Below are positions 62,238 to 64,000 of a stretch of DNA of 64,000 nt, in pieces. Position 1 is the stretch's first letter, and every line of letters starts with the position of its first letter. This DNA is from Davidsoniella eucalypti (lineage: Eukaryota > Ascomycota > Sordariomycetes > Microascales > Ceratocystidaceae): the NCBI GenBank assembly GCA_004009845.1, contig RMBW01000098.1, forward strand, positions 1-64,000. Reading direction: 5' to 3'. Under the pieces are notes generated by a model. That model had not been told where the DNA came from, ran no database searches, and saw nothing but the letters and a program-made list of their open reading frames with translations. Both the position numbers and the translations under genes were made by a program.

Positions 62238-64000
62238 TTTCCCGTAACCCGATCTCTTGTACTCTTCATATTTTCAAGGAAGCGCCAATAATACGACACC
62301 TACAGATCATCGATATTGCCAATTCCACAGCCTGCCAGCGCAGTAATATTTGCGGTGAACCAGGCCGCCGAGATAATTCGGTGACTTTTCGAACGAGGAC
62401 CGCAAGATACTCATCCAAAGCCGGAACGGAAGTAACGGCGATTTGTCACTTTTAACCTTTTTTTTTTTCATTGGCCAATATATGCTTACCTTCGTCAATT
62501 TTCAGGAAAGGAACGCTAATCTTTGAAGCTAATAATATGTGGCTAATACGTACTAGTATGCAAGCTACCTTTTCAGAAAAGATTACAGGCCTAGACCCGC
62601 CAGTAGAAAATAAAATTTACAAAATATTGCCCTTTTTGCATCGAAGGGATACGGCGGCAAAAACACAAATCCATACGCGGAAATAAACAAGAGCCTATGA
62701 TCATAAAGAGAACTTGGGCTTTGATAAATTATTATAGGAATATATAAAATAAAATAAACAGCAGTCTTGGGTGTCTGTGTCGGCAAAAACACTCGTAGCA
62801 ATACATGTCACGATGGCTTTCCTTGTTATTTTTTCTGTTCTTCCATGCCATGCCAGTTAATCGTGCTGTACTTATGCGGGGAGTTGCAACCAAATGTTTC
62901 CCAAGAGCTTCGAATAGTCTTGGGTTTCTGTACTGACTCTCTGGTTACCACTCGCCTTCGGTCTATCAAGATCTCGGCCAGTCACAGTCCGGGGTTATCT
63001 CATATCTCACTTTTCTTCCTTCCTTCCATCATGAAGTCTGCCGCATCGTACTGTTATATTGGGACAAGACGCCGTGCAAATCATTACACAGCTGCGGCTG
63101 GGCCATGGATACCATTTTGCTCTAGATACTTGGCTATAGATTCTAGTTCCTTTTATTAAGACGCCCTTGATTAATATGCTATACTTCTATATTAGCCACG
63201 TAGTTTGCTTACTCAGTTTTATTATTGGTAAATACGCGATAGTGTGTCAAATAGTAGTGGTCGTGTAACGATGTTTCTCTGTTTGCTTATTATTTTTCTT
63301 TTCTCGTCTAGATCAGATGATCCTGTTTAGCTGTTTAGGGCTAGGGTACACGAACCCTTACAATTACGCTGCAACCATACATAGCAACTTGAATCAAAAC
63401 AGCTTTTTGCTGTCCCAAGACAAAACATTCTCTGTCAATGCCAATATATCATGATTATCAATTTGATTAGAAAACAGGTTCATTTACTATTCAAATATAG
63501 TTGTGAAGTGTGGTACACGTCACATAATCTACATCATGTATTATGTATAGCCCCGTTCTAGAACTTAACATACTTGCCTTAGTGTGTAGATCACTTACTT
63601 TTTATTGTTGGTGTGGATTACAGAGATGACTTGTTTCCATACATTGTCAATAAGATAGTATTTATGGATATGAAAGCAAAAAAGACATCGCCGCCCTATA
63701 GTGATCAAAACTGTCCCACGGATAAGCTCACTTCCGACGTGAACGTGAACTGACATGCTGGGCAAGAACTTGGCTCACAAATCTAGATCGCAATATACCA
63801 ACGTGGTGTCATCATAATCATTATTGATGTAGCATTATTGATTAGTTTATCGTCAATTTGGCTCTGATGATGCTGTTTCTGGACAAAACTGGAACAGAAT
63901 GAAGATAGGAGGTAGAGCATCTTCTAAAGATGGCCGATGATTCAACGTATCGGATATACATACTATGTGTTAGTCTATGGCCGACGCTCAAAATGAAACC
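62238..64000. other. Gene-free right end of the window
   Basis: No gene supported. Frames are short and without motifs; the sequence is AT-rich spacer. A gene crossing the window edge cannot be excluded, but no coding exon is visible. Confidence 0.55.

Overview
The window is nuclear DNA of a filamentous ascomycete, most likely a Sordariomycete and perhaps Hypocreales, although the order is an inference. Genes carry short introns with GTATGT/GTAAGT donors and CTAAC/CTAAT branch points just upstream of the acceptors. Coding regions prefer C or G at third positions, spacers are AT-richer, and several products are typical of fungi: a GT2-type hyphal glycosyltransferase, a UPF0658 Golgi protein, a STB6-like SIN3-binding protein and the GID ubiquitin-ligase subunit RMD5. 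I found no tRNA, rRNA, CRISPR array or prokaryotic operon.

Layout. Bases 1-14,000 hold no recognisable gene. At 14,092-16,559 (+) lies an isolated four-exon type-2 glycosyltransferase gene with a long pyrimidine-rich leader and an unusually long second intron. A gene desert of about 24 kb follows. Its only recognisable content is a decayed Mutator-like DNA transposon (about 32.5-34.0 kb) and one doubtful short coding stretch at 39.4 kb. A compact housekeeping island runs from 40.8 to 58.8 kb: UPF0658 Golgi membrane protein (+), RMD5/GID2 (-), STB6-like (+), TIM10 (-), STI1 co-chaperone (+), a 5'-truncated non-LTR retrotransposon (+), an intronless Baeyer-Villiger-type flavin monooxygenase (-) and an orthodox aquaporin (-). 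RMD5/STB6 and TIM10/STI1 are divergent pairs that each share a promoter region of about 0.8 kb. From 58.8 kb to the end no gene is supported.

The genes do not form an obvious pathway cluster. They are separate housekeeping functions: protein turnover, mitochondrial import, Hsp70/Hsp90 chaperoning, transcriptional co-repression and water transport, with one possible secondary or xenobiotic oxidoreductase. The most interesting observations are three. First, one non-LTR retrotransposon family left three copies here; two are only 60-65 bp of 3' tail bounded by direct repeats, and the longest abuts the stop codon of the monooxygenase gene. Second, about 1 kb of sense strand ahead of and inside the UPF0658 reading frame contains no ATG although its distal part looks coding. 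Third, part of the STB6-like protein resembles a peptidoglycan-binding-type repeat. I did not find a convincing new multi-gene system.
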